The notes: generated from the sequence alone by a model not told the origin. DNA of 64,000 bases from Desulfuromonas sp. DDH964 (GCF_001611275.1 NZ_CP015080.1:3276956-3340955), one strand, 5' to 3'. Shown: positions 1 to 8,472, numbered from the stretch's first letter. Numbers and translations: made by a program.

Positions 1-360
1 CCAGATCTGGGTCCGCCCGCCGAGGTGCAGCGGGCGGGTGGTGCCAATGACCCAGCCAGCGGTCATGGCACGGACGTGGTTGGCGTTGATCTCCAGACCG
101 ACGCAGCTGAAACGGGAATCATCGACGGTGAGGTAGGCGGCAAAACTTCCCAGCGTTTCCGCCAGCGCGACCGAGGCCCCGCCATGCAGCAGGCCAGCGG
201 GCTGCCGGGTGCGATGGTCGACCGGCATGCGCGCCGTCAACGAAGAGGCATCGATGGCGGTGAACTCGATGCCGAGATGGGCGACCATGTTGTTGCCGGC
301 CAGGCGGTTCAGCTCCGCCACCGTGACCTCGCGGAACCAGATCGGCGTTTCCTGCGTCAT
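1..360 (-). CDS. PaaI/MenI-type hotdog thioesterase (3' end cut by window edge)
   Basis: The 120 visible codons encode the N-terminal and central part of a hotdog-fold acyl-CoA thioesterase. The segment LLHGGASVALAETLGS matches the family's HGG...E core, where the Asp/Glu residue acts in thioester hydrolysis, and GLEINANHVR follows as in EntH/MenI/PaaI-type proteins. The reading frame stays open to base 1, so the C-terminus is outside the window. The ATG overlaps the stop codon of the upstream DUF423 gene by 4 bases, so the two are probably translated together. The substrate cannot be told from the sequence; PaaI-type and menaquinone-type (DHNA-CoA) are both possible. Confidence 0.85.
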   Translation of the reverse strand, partial: MTQETPIWFREVTVAELNRLAGNNMVAHLGIEFTAIDASSLTARMPVDHRTRQPAGLLHGGASVALAETLGSFAAYLTVDDSRFSCVGLEINANHVRAMTAGWVIGTTRPLHLGGRTQIW

Positions 361-758
361 GACTTCCCTCCCGGCGCTTGCGGTGCCCCCCTGGTGACCA
401 GGGCGGCCGCAGCGACGAGCCCCCAGCCGGCGAGAAAGGCGACGCCGCCCAGCGGGGTGATTGCCCCGAGCCAACGCACGCCGGTCATGGCCAGCAGATA
501 GAGACTCCCGGAAAAGAGTGCGGTCCCGGCCAGCAGCGTCCAGCCGGCCCGGGGGAGCAGGCGGTTACCGGGATGCACCTGGCAGAGCAGGCCGACCAGG
601 ATCAGCCCGAGGGCATGGACCAGGTGATAGAGGACAGCGGTCTGGTAAACGGCAAAAAGATCGGGGCTGATCCGGGCCTTGAGGATATGGGCGCCGAAGG
701 CGCCGAGCGCGACCCCCAGCAAGGCACTGAGACTGCCCAGGGGAACAAAGACGGACAT
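357..758 (-). CDS. DUF423 family small membrane protein
   Basis: This 133-residue protein has four hydrophobic segments and the DUF423 (YgdD-like) pattern: an N-terminal LGVALGAFGAH, then YQTAVLYHLVHALGL, FSGSLYLLAMTG and a final GGVAFLAGWGLVA. Length and order match the family. Its function is not established; it is an inner-membrane protein. An AAGGAG ribosome site sits 6 bases before the ATG. The gene ends with a 4-base overlap onto the thioesterase gene, so they form a two-gene unit, with the DUF423 gene first. Confidence 0.85.
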   Translation of the reverse strand: MSVFVPLGSLSALLGVALGAFGAHILKARISPDLFAVYQTAVLYHLVHALGLILVGLLCQVHPGNRLLPRAGWTLLAGTALFSGSLYLLAMTGVRWLGAITPLGGVAFLAGWGLVAAAALVTRGAPQAPGGKS

Positions 759-880
759 GGTGGGCTCCTTGAAAAAAGTTCCGGCTGCGCGGGGAAGCCG
801 CCGCGAAACGCCACCACCGGCGTTGACGGCGGGTGATCTGTTGCTACATTTAATCGCAAACCTCGCAGGGAGGTGCGCAG

Positions 881-1090
881 ATGAACTTCTGGCACGACTA
901 TAAAAGCCACATCGGCGAAGAGTGTGAAATTCTGACCCCCCGAACCCACTACCGCGGCGTGGTGACCGATTTTCACTTCTTCGGCGAAACCTACGAAGTG
1001 GAAATCACCCGCACCCTGCGCGGCAGACTGCACCCGGGAGACCGGGTCCGGGCAACGCCGGAGGCCCTGCAGCAGGTCCCCCACTACTGA
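881..1090 (+). CDS. Small hypothetical protein (69 aa)
   Basis: I do not recognise this protein. It is 69 residues, starts at an ATG preceded by a good AGGGAGG ribosome site, and has no signal peptide or membrane segment. The pattern of short beta-type stretches (ECEILTP, YRGVVTDFHFFG, YEVEITR, HPGDRVRATPE) suggests a small beta-barrel or SH3-like fold; this is inference only. It ends by overlapping the 3' end of the convergent dihydrouridine synthase gene by 7 bases. The ribosome site and compact fold-like pattern support a real gene. Confidence 0.6.
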   Translation: MNFWHDYKSHIGEECEILTPRTHYRGVVTDFHFFGETYEVEITRTLRGRLHPGDRVRATPEALQQVPHY

Positions 1091-2076
1091 GGCTGCGGCT
1101 CGGGCAACTTCTCCAGCACCGTCTCAAATTCCCGCCGCGTTTTGCTGCGCCGCAGCTCGCGTACCACCCCGGCCAGCTCCGGTTCGGCAATAAAGGCCAA
1201 AACCTCCTTGAGCTTGGCCAGAACCTGGGCCTCCCCGCAAAAGAGCTCGCGGTAGTCCGCCGCCAGATCCCGAAGATAGTCATGCAGCTCAGACCGTCGC
1301 TGCGCAGCGGCCGGCGCCCCGGGCGCCGCCTGGCGCAGCCGGGTGAAGAGCTGCGGATCGCCGATGGCGCCACGACCGAGCATCAACCCGGCCGCCCCGG
1401 TCGCGGCAAGAATCGTCTGCCCCTGCCTGGCATCGACGATATCGCCGTTGGCGATGACCGGCAGAGGGGTCGCCGCGACCACGGCGGCGGTCAACCGGTG
1501 GTCAGCCGCACCGGCGTACTGCTGCACGACGGTGCGCGGGTGGAGGACGAGAAAATCGATGCGCGCCCGCTCCAGCATCGGTAAAAGGTCGAAGATCTGC
1601 CGCTGGTCGTCGTATCCGGCGCGCAGCTTGACCGACAGGCTGCAATCGACCGCCGCCCGCAGCGCCGCCAGCAGCTCGGGGAGCAGCTCGGGCCGCCGCA
1701 GCATGCCACCGCCGCTCAGCCCCGAGTTCATGCGGCCGTAGGGACAGCCCATGTTGAGATTGAGATGGGTCGCCCCGGCGGAACGGGCAGCCCGGGCGGC
1801 AGCCACCAGCCCGTCCCGGTCGTGGCCGACCAGCTGCACCACCAGCGGCACCCCGGCGGGCGGCGGCACGATTTCGCGCAGGTCGGCCGCCGCCAGCTGG
1901 CCGCGCGCCCCCCCTTTCACCCGCAAAAACTCGGTAAAGACGACATCCGGCCGGACGTGGGTGCAGAACCAGGCGCGCAGCGCGCGGTTGGTCACCCCCT
2001 GCAGCGGCGCCAGCATCAGCGGTTTGGTCCCCGACGCCCAGGGGAGGCGGAGTTCGATCCCACCGGCAGGGGTCAT
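1084..2076 (-). CDS. tRNA-dihydrouridine synthase (Dus family)
   Basis: This 330-residue protein is an FMN-dependent enzyme that reduces uridine to dihydrouridine in tRNA. It begins with the Dus barrel motif MLAPLQGVTNRALR, carries the active-site Cys in NLNMGCPYGRMN, then SVKLRAGYDD, the phosphate-binding stretch VIANGDIVD and GLMLGRGAIGDPQLF. Length is typical for Dus. The N-terminal APLQGVTN and the LNMGCP form are closest to DusC-like members, so the exact uridine position is not assigned. Its ATG overlaps the cobD stop codon by 4 bases, making it the last gene of the long cobalamin transcript even though its role is tRNA modification. Confidence 0.9.
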   Translation of the reverse strand: MTPAGGIELRLPWASGTKPLMLAPLQGVTNRALRAWFCTHVRPDVVFTEFLRVKGGARGQLAAADLREIVPPPAGVPLVVQLVGHDRDGLVAAARAARSAGATHLNLNMGCPYGRMNSGLSGGGMLRRPELLPELLAALRAAVDCSLSVKLRAGYDDQRQIFDLLPMLERARIDFLVLHPRTVVQQYAGAADHRLTAAVVAATPLPVIANGDIVDARQGQTILAATGAAGLMLGRGAIGDPQLFTRLRQAAPGAPAAAQRRSELHDYLRDLAADYRELFCGEAQVLAKLKEVLAFIAEPELAGVVRELRRSKTRREFETVLEKLPEPQPQ

Positions 2077-3164
2077 GATTCGCCTCCGCCGGGCAGCGCA
2101 AGGACCCGCTCCAGAAGCGCGACCAGCCGCTGCTGTTCGGTAGCGGTACGGACGGCCAAGCGCAGGTAGCGATCATCGAGGGGGGGAAAGTTGGCGCAGG
2201 AACGGACCAAAACACCCTGCCGATAGAGCGCGGCAGTGATCTCGCTTCCCGCCGGCGCCGGCGCCGGCAGCCGGGCCAGCAGAAAATTGGCGACACAGGG
2301 AAAGACCTTCAGTCCCAGCGCCTCAAGCCCGGCGGCGAGTTCCTGGCGCAACAGCGGGAGTAGGGTGGCGGTCGCCCGGCGGTAGTCGGCCGCAGCGAGG
2401 CAGGCCTCCGCCGCCGCCAGTGCCGGGGTGGAGAGGGTCCAGGGTTCGCGCGCCGCTGCCAGCCGGGCCACCCCCTGCTCCGGTCCGGCGAGAAAGCCGG
2501 CGCGCAAGCCGGGAATGGCGTAAAACTTGGTCAGCGAACGCAGGACGTAGAGATTATCGTGCGCCGCGACCCGCGACAGCAACGAACGCTCGGGGCAGAA
2601 GTCGATGAACGCCTCATCGACCACCAGCAGCGCCTGGCCGCGCAATGCCGTGGCGATTGTTTCGAGGCGTTGCGGGTCGATGCCGGTGCCGTGGGGGTTG
2701 CCCGGATTGGCCACCAGCACCAGTTCGGTCTCCGGGCGCAGTGCGGCGAGGAGCCGCTTCGGGTCGAGGGCAAAGCCCTCCTCGGGGTGGAGGTCAAAGC
2801 CATCCCAGGGGATGCCAGCGGCCGCCAGGCTGCGGGCGTACTCGCTGAAGGCGGGGCGCACCAGCAGGGCCCGCCGGGGGCGCAACACCCTCGGCAGCAG
2901 GTAGATCAGCTCGGTGGAACCAGCCGCCGGGAGGAGCCGGGCCGGAGGCAGTCCATGGTGCGCCGCCAGCGCCTCACGGAGCGCGGCAGCATCGATTTCG
3001 GGGTAATGAACCGCCCGGGAGAGGGAGGCCTGCGCAGCGGCAAGGACCGTGGGCGGCATCCCCAGCGGGTTAATGCTCGCGGAAAAGTCGAGGAGCGCCT
3101 CCGGCGGGAGTCCAAGCTCCCGGGCCGCCCGGGCAACTCCGCCACCATGGTCCGTTGCGCCCAT
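2073..3164 (-). CDS. cobD: L-threonine-O-3-phosphate decarboxylase CobD
   Basis: This is a PLP-dependent fold-type I enzyme that makes (R)-1-amino-2-propanol phosphate, the nucleotide-loop linker of cobalamin. It is related to histidinol-phosphate aminotransferase, but the cobalamin context decides the call. Visible marks are HGGG near the N-terminus, LLDFSASINPLG, the PNPHGTG-like segment ANPGNPHGTG, VDEAFIDFCPE, and the PLP lysine in SLTKFYAIPGLRAG. I chose the ATG at 3164; a TTG at 3185, preceded by a run of G and overlapping the upstream stop codon, would add seven residues. The partner CbiB is encoded just upstream. Confidence 0.9.
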   Translation of the reverse strand: MGATDHGGGVARAARELGLPPEALLDFSASINPLGMPPTVLAAAQASLSRAVHYPEIDAAALREALAAHHGLPPARLLPAAGSTELIYLLPRVLRPRRALLVRPAFSEYARSLAAAGIPWDGFDLHPEEGFALDPKRLLAALRPETELVLVANPGNPHGTGIDPQRLETIATALRGQALLVVDEAFIDFCPERSLLSRVAAHDNLYVLRSLTKFYAIPGLRAGFLAGPEQGVARLAAAREPWTLSTPALAAAEACLAAADYRRATATLLPLLRQELAAGLEALGLKVFPCVANFLLARLPAPAPAGSEITAALYRQGVLVRSCANFPPLDDRYLRLAVRTATEQQRLVALLERVLALPGGGES

Positions 3165-3181
3165 CTGTTCCGGGGGCAGGG

Positions 3182-3697
3182 TCAACCCGCCCCCCCCTTG
3201 GCAGCCGCCCGGGGGGCGAGACCGATGACGTTCGCCGCCAGCGAACGCGGCTGGAATTCCCTTTCCAGGTCGCCGAGAGCGGCGGCCGGCAGAGTTCGGG
3301 GGGCGCCTCCCGCCACCTGCTCCATGGCGACCTTATTTTTGCCGTCGACCACCCAGACCCGGTAGGGCTGGGCACTCCCACCGAGGAGAATATAGGCCTT
3401 GAAGGGCGGAGCGACGAGGTCGGTGAGGTAGGCGAGGTCGAAAAAATAGTCCCCCTGGTTGAGGTCTTCGAACTGCTGCGGATAATGACCCGAAAAGGCC
3501 TGGTAGCCGTCCAGGACCGCAACCACGCGCTCCAGCAGCTTGGCGACCCCGGCCTGCGCCTGGGCCTGTAAATGGTTCCTCGCAGCGTCAGCTGTGGCCT
3601 GTTCGGTCTTTTCCGCAGGCTGTTCCGACTTGCTGCAGCCACCGCCAGCGGTCAGCAAGGTGATGCAAAGCACGGAAAGCAGAATTCGGGTCCGCAT
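3182..3697 (-). CDS. Putative lipoprotein, unknown function, within the cobalamin operon
   Basis: This protein of about 171 residues begins MRTRILLSVLCITLL and continues TAGGGCSK, a signal peptide with a weak lipobox (Gly instead of Leu at -3). After a charged, Gln/Ala-rich helix comes a domain with GYQAFSGHYPQQFEDL and YFFDLAYLTD, ending in a basic tail. I do not recognise a family. The motif SGHYPQ resembles the pilin-like stretch found in some small secreted proteins, but this is weak. The longer reading from 3763 lacks a signal peptide, so I prefer the ATG at 3697. It sits between cbiB and cobD, close to cobD (stop overlaps cobD's alternative TTG). Confidence 0.65.
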   Translation of the reverse strand: MRTRILLSVLCITLLTAGGGCSKSEQPAEKTEQATADAARNHLQAQAQAGVAKLLERVVAVLDGYQAFSGHYPQQFEDLNQGDYFFDLAYLTDLVAPPFKAYILLGGSAQPYRVWVVDGKNKVAMEQVAGGAPRTLPAAALGDLEREFQPRSLAANVIGLAPRAAAKGGAG

Positions 3698-3783
3698 GGT
3701 TGGGGCGCTCCATTCGAGAGAAAGGTTTTGTTGTCGGACAAGTCTCCGCCAACCGGAATGCAAAATTCTGACCAGGCCGGAAT

Positions 3784-4731
3784 TCAGCCAAAGGCCGGCC
3801 AGCCGCAGATCAGCAGCCCCAGCGCCAGCCCGGCAAAGGCGGTCAGGTACATCAGCCGGATGGTGGCACGGAAAGCCGCCACCGTCGGCGGGCGGTCCGG
3901 GTCGCCGAGGGTCGGTTTTTCCACCCGCTGGCCAAAGTAGGTTGCCGGGCCGCCCAACTGCAGGCAGAGGGCGCCGGCCACCGCGGCCTCGGGGAAGCCG
4001 GCATTGGGGCTGGAAGGTTTGCGCGCATCGCGCAGCAGGATTTTCAGCGCATTCCAGCTGTTGAGCCCGAGGGGGATGGCCGCCAGCACCATCAGCAGCC
4101 CGGTCAGTCGCGCCGGCAGCAGGTTGGCCAGATCATCCAGGCGCGCTGCCGCCCAGCCGAGCTCTCGGTAGCGGTCATCGCGGTAGCCGATCATCGAGTC
4201 GAGGGTATTGATCCCCTTGTAGAGGAGACCGAGGACCGGACCGCCGAGAAAGAGGTAGAAGAGGGGGGCGATCACGCCGTCCGAGGTATTCTCCGCCACC
4301 GTCTCGATGCAGGCGCGCAGAATCCCTTCTTCATCGAGTTCAGCGGTTTCGCGGCCGACGATGAGGGCGAGGCTGCGCCGGGCTTCGACCAGGTTGCCGG
4401 CTTCGACCCAGGCGACCACCCGCCGGCTCTCGCGGTGGAGGGAATGCAGGGCGATGGCGGTGTAGGCGAGCCAGAGGGAGAGCGCCAGCCCGAGCCAGGG
4501 ATGGAGTGCGGTCGCCAGCCAGAGGACGCCCCAGGCCGTCACCCCGGTAAGGGTCAGGGTCAGAACGACCAGCAGGATGCCGGTGACGCGGCGACGATCA
4601 AAGAGCCCGACCAGCACCACCTCCAGGCGGTTGATCAGGCCGCCGATCCAGACCACCGGGTGCGGCAGGTGGCTGGGATCGCCGAGCAGGAGATCGAGGC
4701 CGAAGGCGGCGGCCACCAGCCAGGCGTTCAT
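3784..4731 (-). CDS. cbiB: Adenosylcobinamide-phosphate synthase CbiB
   Basis: CbiB is an inner-membrane enzyme that joins aminopropanol (phosphate) to adenosylcobyric acid. The 315-residue protein starts with the hallmark LDLLLGDPSHLPHPVVWIG and has several transmembrane segments, plus ETVAENTSDGVIAPLFY, GPVLGLLYKGINTLDSMIGY and the C-terminal RKPSSPNAGFPEAAVAGAL. Length and motifs fit the family exactly. Its ATG overlaps the stop of the CbiH-CbiP fusion by 4 bases, so the last amidation step and the linker attachment are translationally coupled. CobD, which makes the substrate, is encoded downstream. Confidence 0.95.
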   Translation of the reverse strand: MNAWLVAAAFGLDLLLGDPSHLPHPVVWIGGLINRLEVVLVGLFDRRRVTGILLVVLTLTLTGVTAWGVLWLATALHPWLGLALSLWLAYTAIALHSLHRESRRVVAWVEAGNLVEARRSLALIVGRETAELDEEGILRACIETVAENTSDGVIAPLFYLFLGGPVLGLLYKGINTLDSMIGYRDDRYRELGWAAARLDDLANLLPARLTGLLMVLAAIPLGLNSWNALKILLRDARKPSSPNAGFPEAAVAGALCLQLGGPATYFGQRVEKPTLGDPDRPPTVAAFRATIRLMYLTAFAGLALGLLICGWPAFG

Positions 4732-7028
4732 GCGCCACCTCCGGCGGCCGGCAACCGGCCGAAGAGCGGCTCCAGCTGCAGATGCGTTTCGAGATGAGCG
4801 GCGAGGCGGTCGAGCTCCCGTTCGAGGTCGTGATCCGGAGTTGGCGGCGCGGGTGCCAGCCCCCGCCGCTGCCGCAAACCGGCGAGCAGGGCGGCGCGCA
4901 GCTCCGGGTTGTCGAAGAGCCCGTGCAGGTAGCTCCCCCAGACCCGGCCGTCGGCGGAGATAGCCCCTTCCTCAAGGCTGATCGCGCGCCCGGAACGCCG
5001 GACGATCTGCAGCAGCGGCTGCGCCAGGGCGCCGCGGCTGGTCGCGCCGACATGAATCTCGTAACCCTGCAGCAAACTCCCCGCCGGAAGATCGCCGAGC
5101 CCCCCCGCGGCCGCCACCACGGCTTCGACCTGATGGGTCTGCTTCAGCCCCAGCAGCACTGTTTCCACGTCGAGCAGGCCGAGCCCTTCGGCGGCGCGGG
5201 TTTCCGACTCGACCCCTTCCGGGTCGGCGAGGTGCTTCCCGAGCATCTGAAAGCCGCCGCAGATGCCGACGATCCGGCCACCGGCGGCATGGTAGTCATG
5301 GATCGCCCGCGCCAGCCCGCTGCGTTGCAGGAACTGGAGATCAGGGATAGTGCTCTTGGTACCGGGGAGGATCAGCAGGTCGAGTCCCGCCACCTCCTCC
5401 GGCCGCTCCAGGTAGTGCAGGGCGACCCCCGGTTCCCGCTCCAGGGGATCGAAATCGCTGAAGTTGGAGATACGGGGCAGGCGCACCACGCCGATGCGCA
5501 GCTCCGCCGCTGGCGCGGGCCGTCCCTTGCGGGACAATCCGAGCGAATCCTCTTCCGGCAGCTGCAGCGCACACCAGGGGACGACGCCGAGGACCGGCAC
5601 CCCCGTGCGGTCTTCGACCAGCTCGATGCCGGAGCGCAGCAGCTCGGCGTCGCCGCGAAAGCGGTTGATGATCACCCCGGCCACCCGCGCCCGCTCCTCC
5701 GGCCGCAGCAGCTCCAGGGTGCCGAGGATACTGGCGAAGACCCCGCCGCGCTCGATGTCGGCGACCAGCACCACGGCTGCGTCGGCCAGGGCCGCGGCGC
5801 GCAGGTTGACGATGTCGTGATCGCGCAGGTTGACCTCGGCGATGCTCCCCGCCCCTTCGAGAACCACCACCTCGTGGCTCGATGCCAGGCGCCGGTACGA
5901 CTCCGCGACCGCCTGCCAGGCGTGCTCCTTGTAGCGGTGATACTCCCGCACCGTCATGTTGCCGACCGGCCGCCCCTGGACGATGACCTGGGAGCCGGTT
6001 TCCGAGTTCGGCTTGAGGAGAACCGGGTTCATGTCGGTGTGGGCCGGGAGGCCGCAGGCGATCGCCTGCAGCGCCTGGGCGCGGCCGATCTCCCCCCCTT
6101 CCGCGGTCACCGCCGAATTGAGGGCCATGTTCTGCGCCTTGAAGGGGGCGACCCGGTAGCCGCGCTGGCGCAGCAGGCGGCAGAGGCCGGCGGCGATGAC
6201 GCTCTTGCCGACATCGGAACCGGTGCCGCCGATAAAGAGCGCCCGCACCTTGCCGGGTTCGGCGTCCTCCCCCCCGACCGGAGCCGCCAGTTTTTTCCCG
6301 TAACCGCGCGGCGTCACCATCCGCCCCGCGGCGTCGACGACGGTCTGCGAGTTGCCGACGATCACCAGCGACAGCATGTCGACCTCGGCGGCGGCCAGCC
6401 CGGCGAGATCGGTGACCACCACCGACTCCTCTTCCCGGCAGGCATTGCGGACGATCCCGACCGGGGTGACGCCCGGCCGGTGGCGGAGCAGGATCTGTGC
6501 GGCCGCCCCCAGCTGGGTGGTGCGGCCGCGGCTCTTGGGATTGTAGAGAGCGACGACGAAGTCGGCGGCGGCGGCCGCCTCCAGGCGCCGGCGGATCAGC
6601 GACCAGGGGGTGAGCAGATCGGAGAGGGAAATCACGGCGAAGTCATGCATCAGCGGTGCGCCGAGGCGGGCGGCGGCCGCCTGCACCGCCGAGACCCCGG
6701 GGACGATGATCACGGCAACGTCGGGGGCCTGTTGCGGCTGCAGCTCGAGGGCGAGCCCGGCCATGCCGTAAATGCCGGCGTCGCCGGAGGAGACCAGGGC
6801 CACCACCTGCCCGGCCGCGGCCAGCCGCAACGCCGCGCGGCAGCGCTCGACCTCCTTCATCATCCCCGAGGAGACGACCTGCTTGCCGACCAGCAGCTCG
6901 GGAATCAGTTCGAGGTAGGTCTGGTAGCCGACCACTGCCGCCGACCCCAGGATAGCTTCACGGGCAGCGGGGGTCAGATGGTCGGCGGCGCCGGGGCCAA
7001 TACCGACGACGTAGAGTTTGCCGGTCAT
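4728..7028 (-). CDS. cbiHP: CbiH-CbiP fusion: precorrin-3B C17-methyltransferase plus cobyric acid synthase
   Basis: One open frame of about 766 residues joins two enzymes that normally are separate. Residues about 1-245 are a SAM-dependent tetrapyrrole methylase (VVGIGPGAADHLTP, SSGDAGIYGMAG, ALYNPKSRGR), matching CbiH/CobJ, the ring-contracting C17 methylase. After a short linker, residues about 262-766 are CbiP/CobQ: the P-loop FIGGTGSDVGKS, PFKAQNMALNS, VLEGAGSIAEVNL, and a glutamine amidotransferase with Cys near 589 (VGICGGFQMLG) and a late His (GSYLHGLFDN). I chose ATG at 7028; an in-frame TTG at 7043 is an alternative. The two activities act at distant steps, so channelling between them is not obvious. 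The fusion is intact in frame. Confidence 0.92.
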   Translation of the reverse strand: MTGKLYVVGIGPGAADHLTPAAREAILGSAAVVGYQTYLELIPELLVGKQVVSSGMMKEVERCRAALRLAAAGQVVALVSSGDAGIYGMAGLALELQPQQAPDVAVIIVPGVSAVQAAAARLGAPLMHDFAVISLSDLLTPWSLIRRRLEAAAAADFVVALYNPKSRGRTTQLGAAAQILLRHRPGVTPVGIVRNACREEESVVVTDLAGLAAAEVDMLSLVIVGNSQTVVDAAGRMVTPRGYGKKLAAPVGGEDAEPGKVRALFIGGTGSDVGKSVIAAGLCRLLRQRGYRVAPFKAQNMALNSAVTAEGGEIGRAQALQAIACGLPAHTDMNPVLLKPNSETGSQVIVQGRPVGNMTVREYHRYKEHAWQAVAESYRRLASSHEVVVLEGAGSIAEVNLRDHDIVNLRAAALADAAVVLVADIERGGVFASILGTLELLRPEERARVAGVIINRFRGDAELLRSGIELVEDRTGVPVLGVVPWCALQLPEEDSLGLSRKGRPAPAAELRIGVVRLPRISNFSDFDPLEREPGVALHYLERPEEVAGLDLLILPGTKSTIPDLQFLQRSGLARAIHDYHAAGGRIVGICGGFQMLGKHLADPEGVESETRAAEGLGLLDVETVLLGLKQTHQVEAVVAAAGGLGDLPAGSLLQGYEIHVGATSRGALAQPLLQIVRRSGRAISLEEGAISADGRVWGSYLHGLFDNPELRAALLAGLRQRRGLAPAPPTPDHDLERELDRLAAHLETHLQLEPLFGRLPAAGGGA

Positions 7029-7060
7029 AAAATACTTTCGCAAAATTCGGTTGAAGCGGC

Positions 7061-7216
7061 TCTCACCCGTTCGCTGCTCTCCCTAGAGATCACAGAGGGG
7101 ACAGAGAAAATCCATGGGTTTAATCTTTAACGACCTTGGGAGACATCGGCCTTGAATGGTTCAGCATATCCTCTGTGTTCTCCGTGAGCTCAAGCGACGG
7201 CAAGGAGCGGGTGAGA
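7061..7216. repeat. Palindromic repeat element, copy 1 (right flank side toward cbiHP)
   Basis: An element of about 156 bases opens with TCTCACCCG and closes with CGGGTGAGA, its inverted counterpart. The two arms (about 7061-7105 and 7170-7216) are related inverted copies of one unit containing a GTGATCTC- or GTTCTCCGTGAGC-like stretch. A second element of the same design lies on the other side of cbiG (8327-8466). The inner arm facing cbiG matches the arm of the other element over about 38 bases with one difference. This looks like a BIME- or MITE-like mobile palindrome rather than coding sequence. Confidence 0.7.
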
Positions 7217-7224
7217 GACGATCT

Positions 7225-8280
7225 TCAGCCTTCGCCGATCTCCGCCACCGCCACGGTGACATTGCCGAGTTTCTGCTTGCGCACCAGCAGACTGCCCCCT
7301 TGGGCGGACAGGAGCGCTGCCGGTTCGCAGACGCCGCTGGCGCCGACCGCGGCCAGGGCGTGGGCGGAGGGGGGGCTCGGCACCACGATCCCGTTCAGGG
7401 CGGCGGCCGGGTGGAATTGCAGCGGCAGGCGATGCCGCCGAGCGAACTCCAGCAATCCCGGTTCATCGGCCTTGGCGTCGATGCTCGCCAGCTGCCCGAT
7501 GCTGGCGAAGGCGAGATACGCCCGCTGCAACGCCTGGCGCACCGCCGCCTCGATTTCGTCGGCGTCGGTGCCGCGGTTGCAGCCGATCCCGACCACCAGG
7601 TTCCTTGGCCGCAGCGCCAGCAGGTTCGGCTCGCTGGCAAGTTGCGGCAGATGGCGGTTGCTGACCAAAACGGCCCCCGCGGCACCGGGCTGCAACGCCT
7701 CGGTAAAGGTAGCGCAAAGCCTGACTGCCGGGACCGCCTCAAAGGCGCCGGCAACCAGACCGAGGCGATCGACGAGGTGGATCGGCCGCCCCTCGAGAAG
7801 CAGACTGTTAAGCGTCTTTACATGCCCCAGGGGCTCGATACCATAGCCGAGGCGACGCGCCACATCGTCCCAGGCCGGCAGACCGTTGACATCGGTGGCG
7901 GTCGTGATCACGGCTGTGCCGCCGGTCAGCTCCGCCAGCTCCCGGGCGAGGTCATTGGCGCCGCCGAGGTGACCGGAGAGGAGGCTGATGGCGAACTGCC
8001 CGGCCTCGTCCAGCACCACCACCGCCGGGTCGACCTCCTTGCCGCGCAGGTGCGTCGCCAGAGTGCGCACCACGATGCCGGTGGCCATGATGCAAACCAG
8101 ACCGTCGACGACTGCAAAGAGGCGTGGCAGCAGCGCCGTCACCGGTTCGGAGAAATAATTGCAGCCGTCGTCACCGCGCAGCCGCTCCGGCAGCCAGACC
8201 TGCTCTGCGCCGGCCTCGCGGCCGATGCGGCGGGCCAGCTCGGCCCCTCTGGCGGTGATGGCGACGATGGCGATATTCAT
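7225..8280 (-). CDS. cbiG: Cobalt-precorrin-5A hydrolase CbiG
   Basis: CbiG opens the delta-lactone ring of cobalt-precorrin-5A and releases acetaldehyde, a step special to the anaerobic cobalamin route. The 351-residue protein shows the family marks: IMATGIVVRTLATHL and VVVLDEAGQFAISLLSGH in the central domain, GGANDLARELA, TATDVNGLPAWD, and the C-terminal domain start VVGIGCNRGTDADEI. Length is normal for a stand-alone CbiG. It is separated from both neighbours (cbiF upstream, cbiHP downstream) by about 190 bases, and each gap is filled by a palindromic repeat element, unlike the tight spacing elsewhere in this locus. Confidence 0.95.
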   Translation of the reverse strand: MNIAIVAITARGAELARRIGREAGAEQVWLPERLRGDDGCNYFSEPVTALLPRLFAVVDGLVCIMATGIVVRTLATHLRGKEVDPAVVVLDEAGQFAISLLSGHLGGANDLARELAELTGGTAVITTATDVNGLPAWDDVARRLGYGIEPLGHVKTLNSLLLEGRPIHLVDRLGLVAGAFEAVPAVRLCATFTEALQPGAAGAVLVSNRHLPQLASEPNLLALRPRNLVVGIGCNRGTDADEIEAAVRQALQRAYLAFASIGQLASIDAKADEPGLLEFARRHRLPLQFHPAAALNGIVVPSPPSAHALAAVGASGVCEPAALLSAQGGSLLVRKQKLGNVTVAVAEIGEG

Positions 8281-8326
8281 AGACTCTCAGTCGGAATTGC
8301 TCGAGGAAACACCCCAAAAAAGCATC

Positions 8327-8466
8327 TCTCACCCGCTCCTTGCCGTCGCTTGAGCGCACGGAGAACACCGAGGGAAATCAGCCCCAACCTTTTTTCTTGC
8401 CTCTAGCCTTATTAGTCTTCTCCGTGTTCACTGTGATCTCCAGTGAGCGCAGCGAACGAGTGCGAG
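8327..8466. repeat. Palindromic repeat element, copy 2 (between cbiF and cbiG)
   Basis: This 140-base element has the same plan as that at 7061-7216. It opens with TCTCACCCGCTCC and closes with an arm running TGAGCGCAGCGAACGAG, which is a slightly decayed inverted counterpart. The left arm (8327-8365) is the reverse complement of the arm at about 7178-7216 with a single difference over about 38 bases. The centre holds an unrelated T-rich stretch. Together the two elements bracket cbiG. Confidence 0.7.
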
Positions 8467-8472
8467 CCGCCC

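Noticed and set aside
4782..7130. Very long plus-strand reading opposite the CbiH-CbiP gene
   Set aside because: High-GC antisense shadow of a strongly conserved fusion gene; amino-acid content is rich in Arg, Gln, Asp and Gly without any domain.
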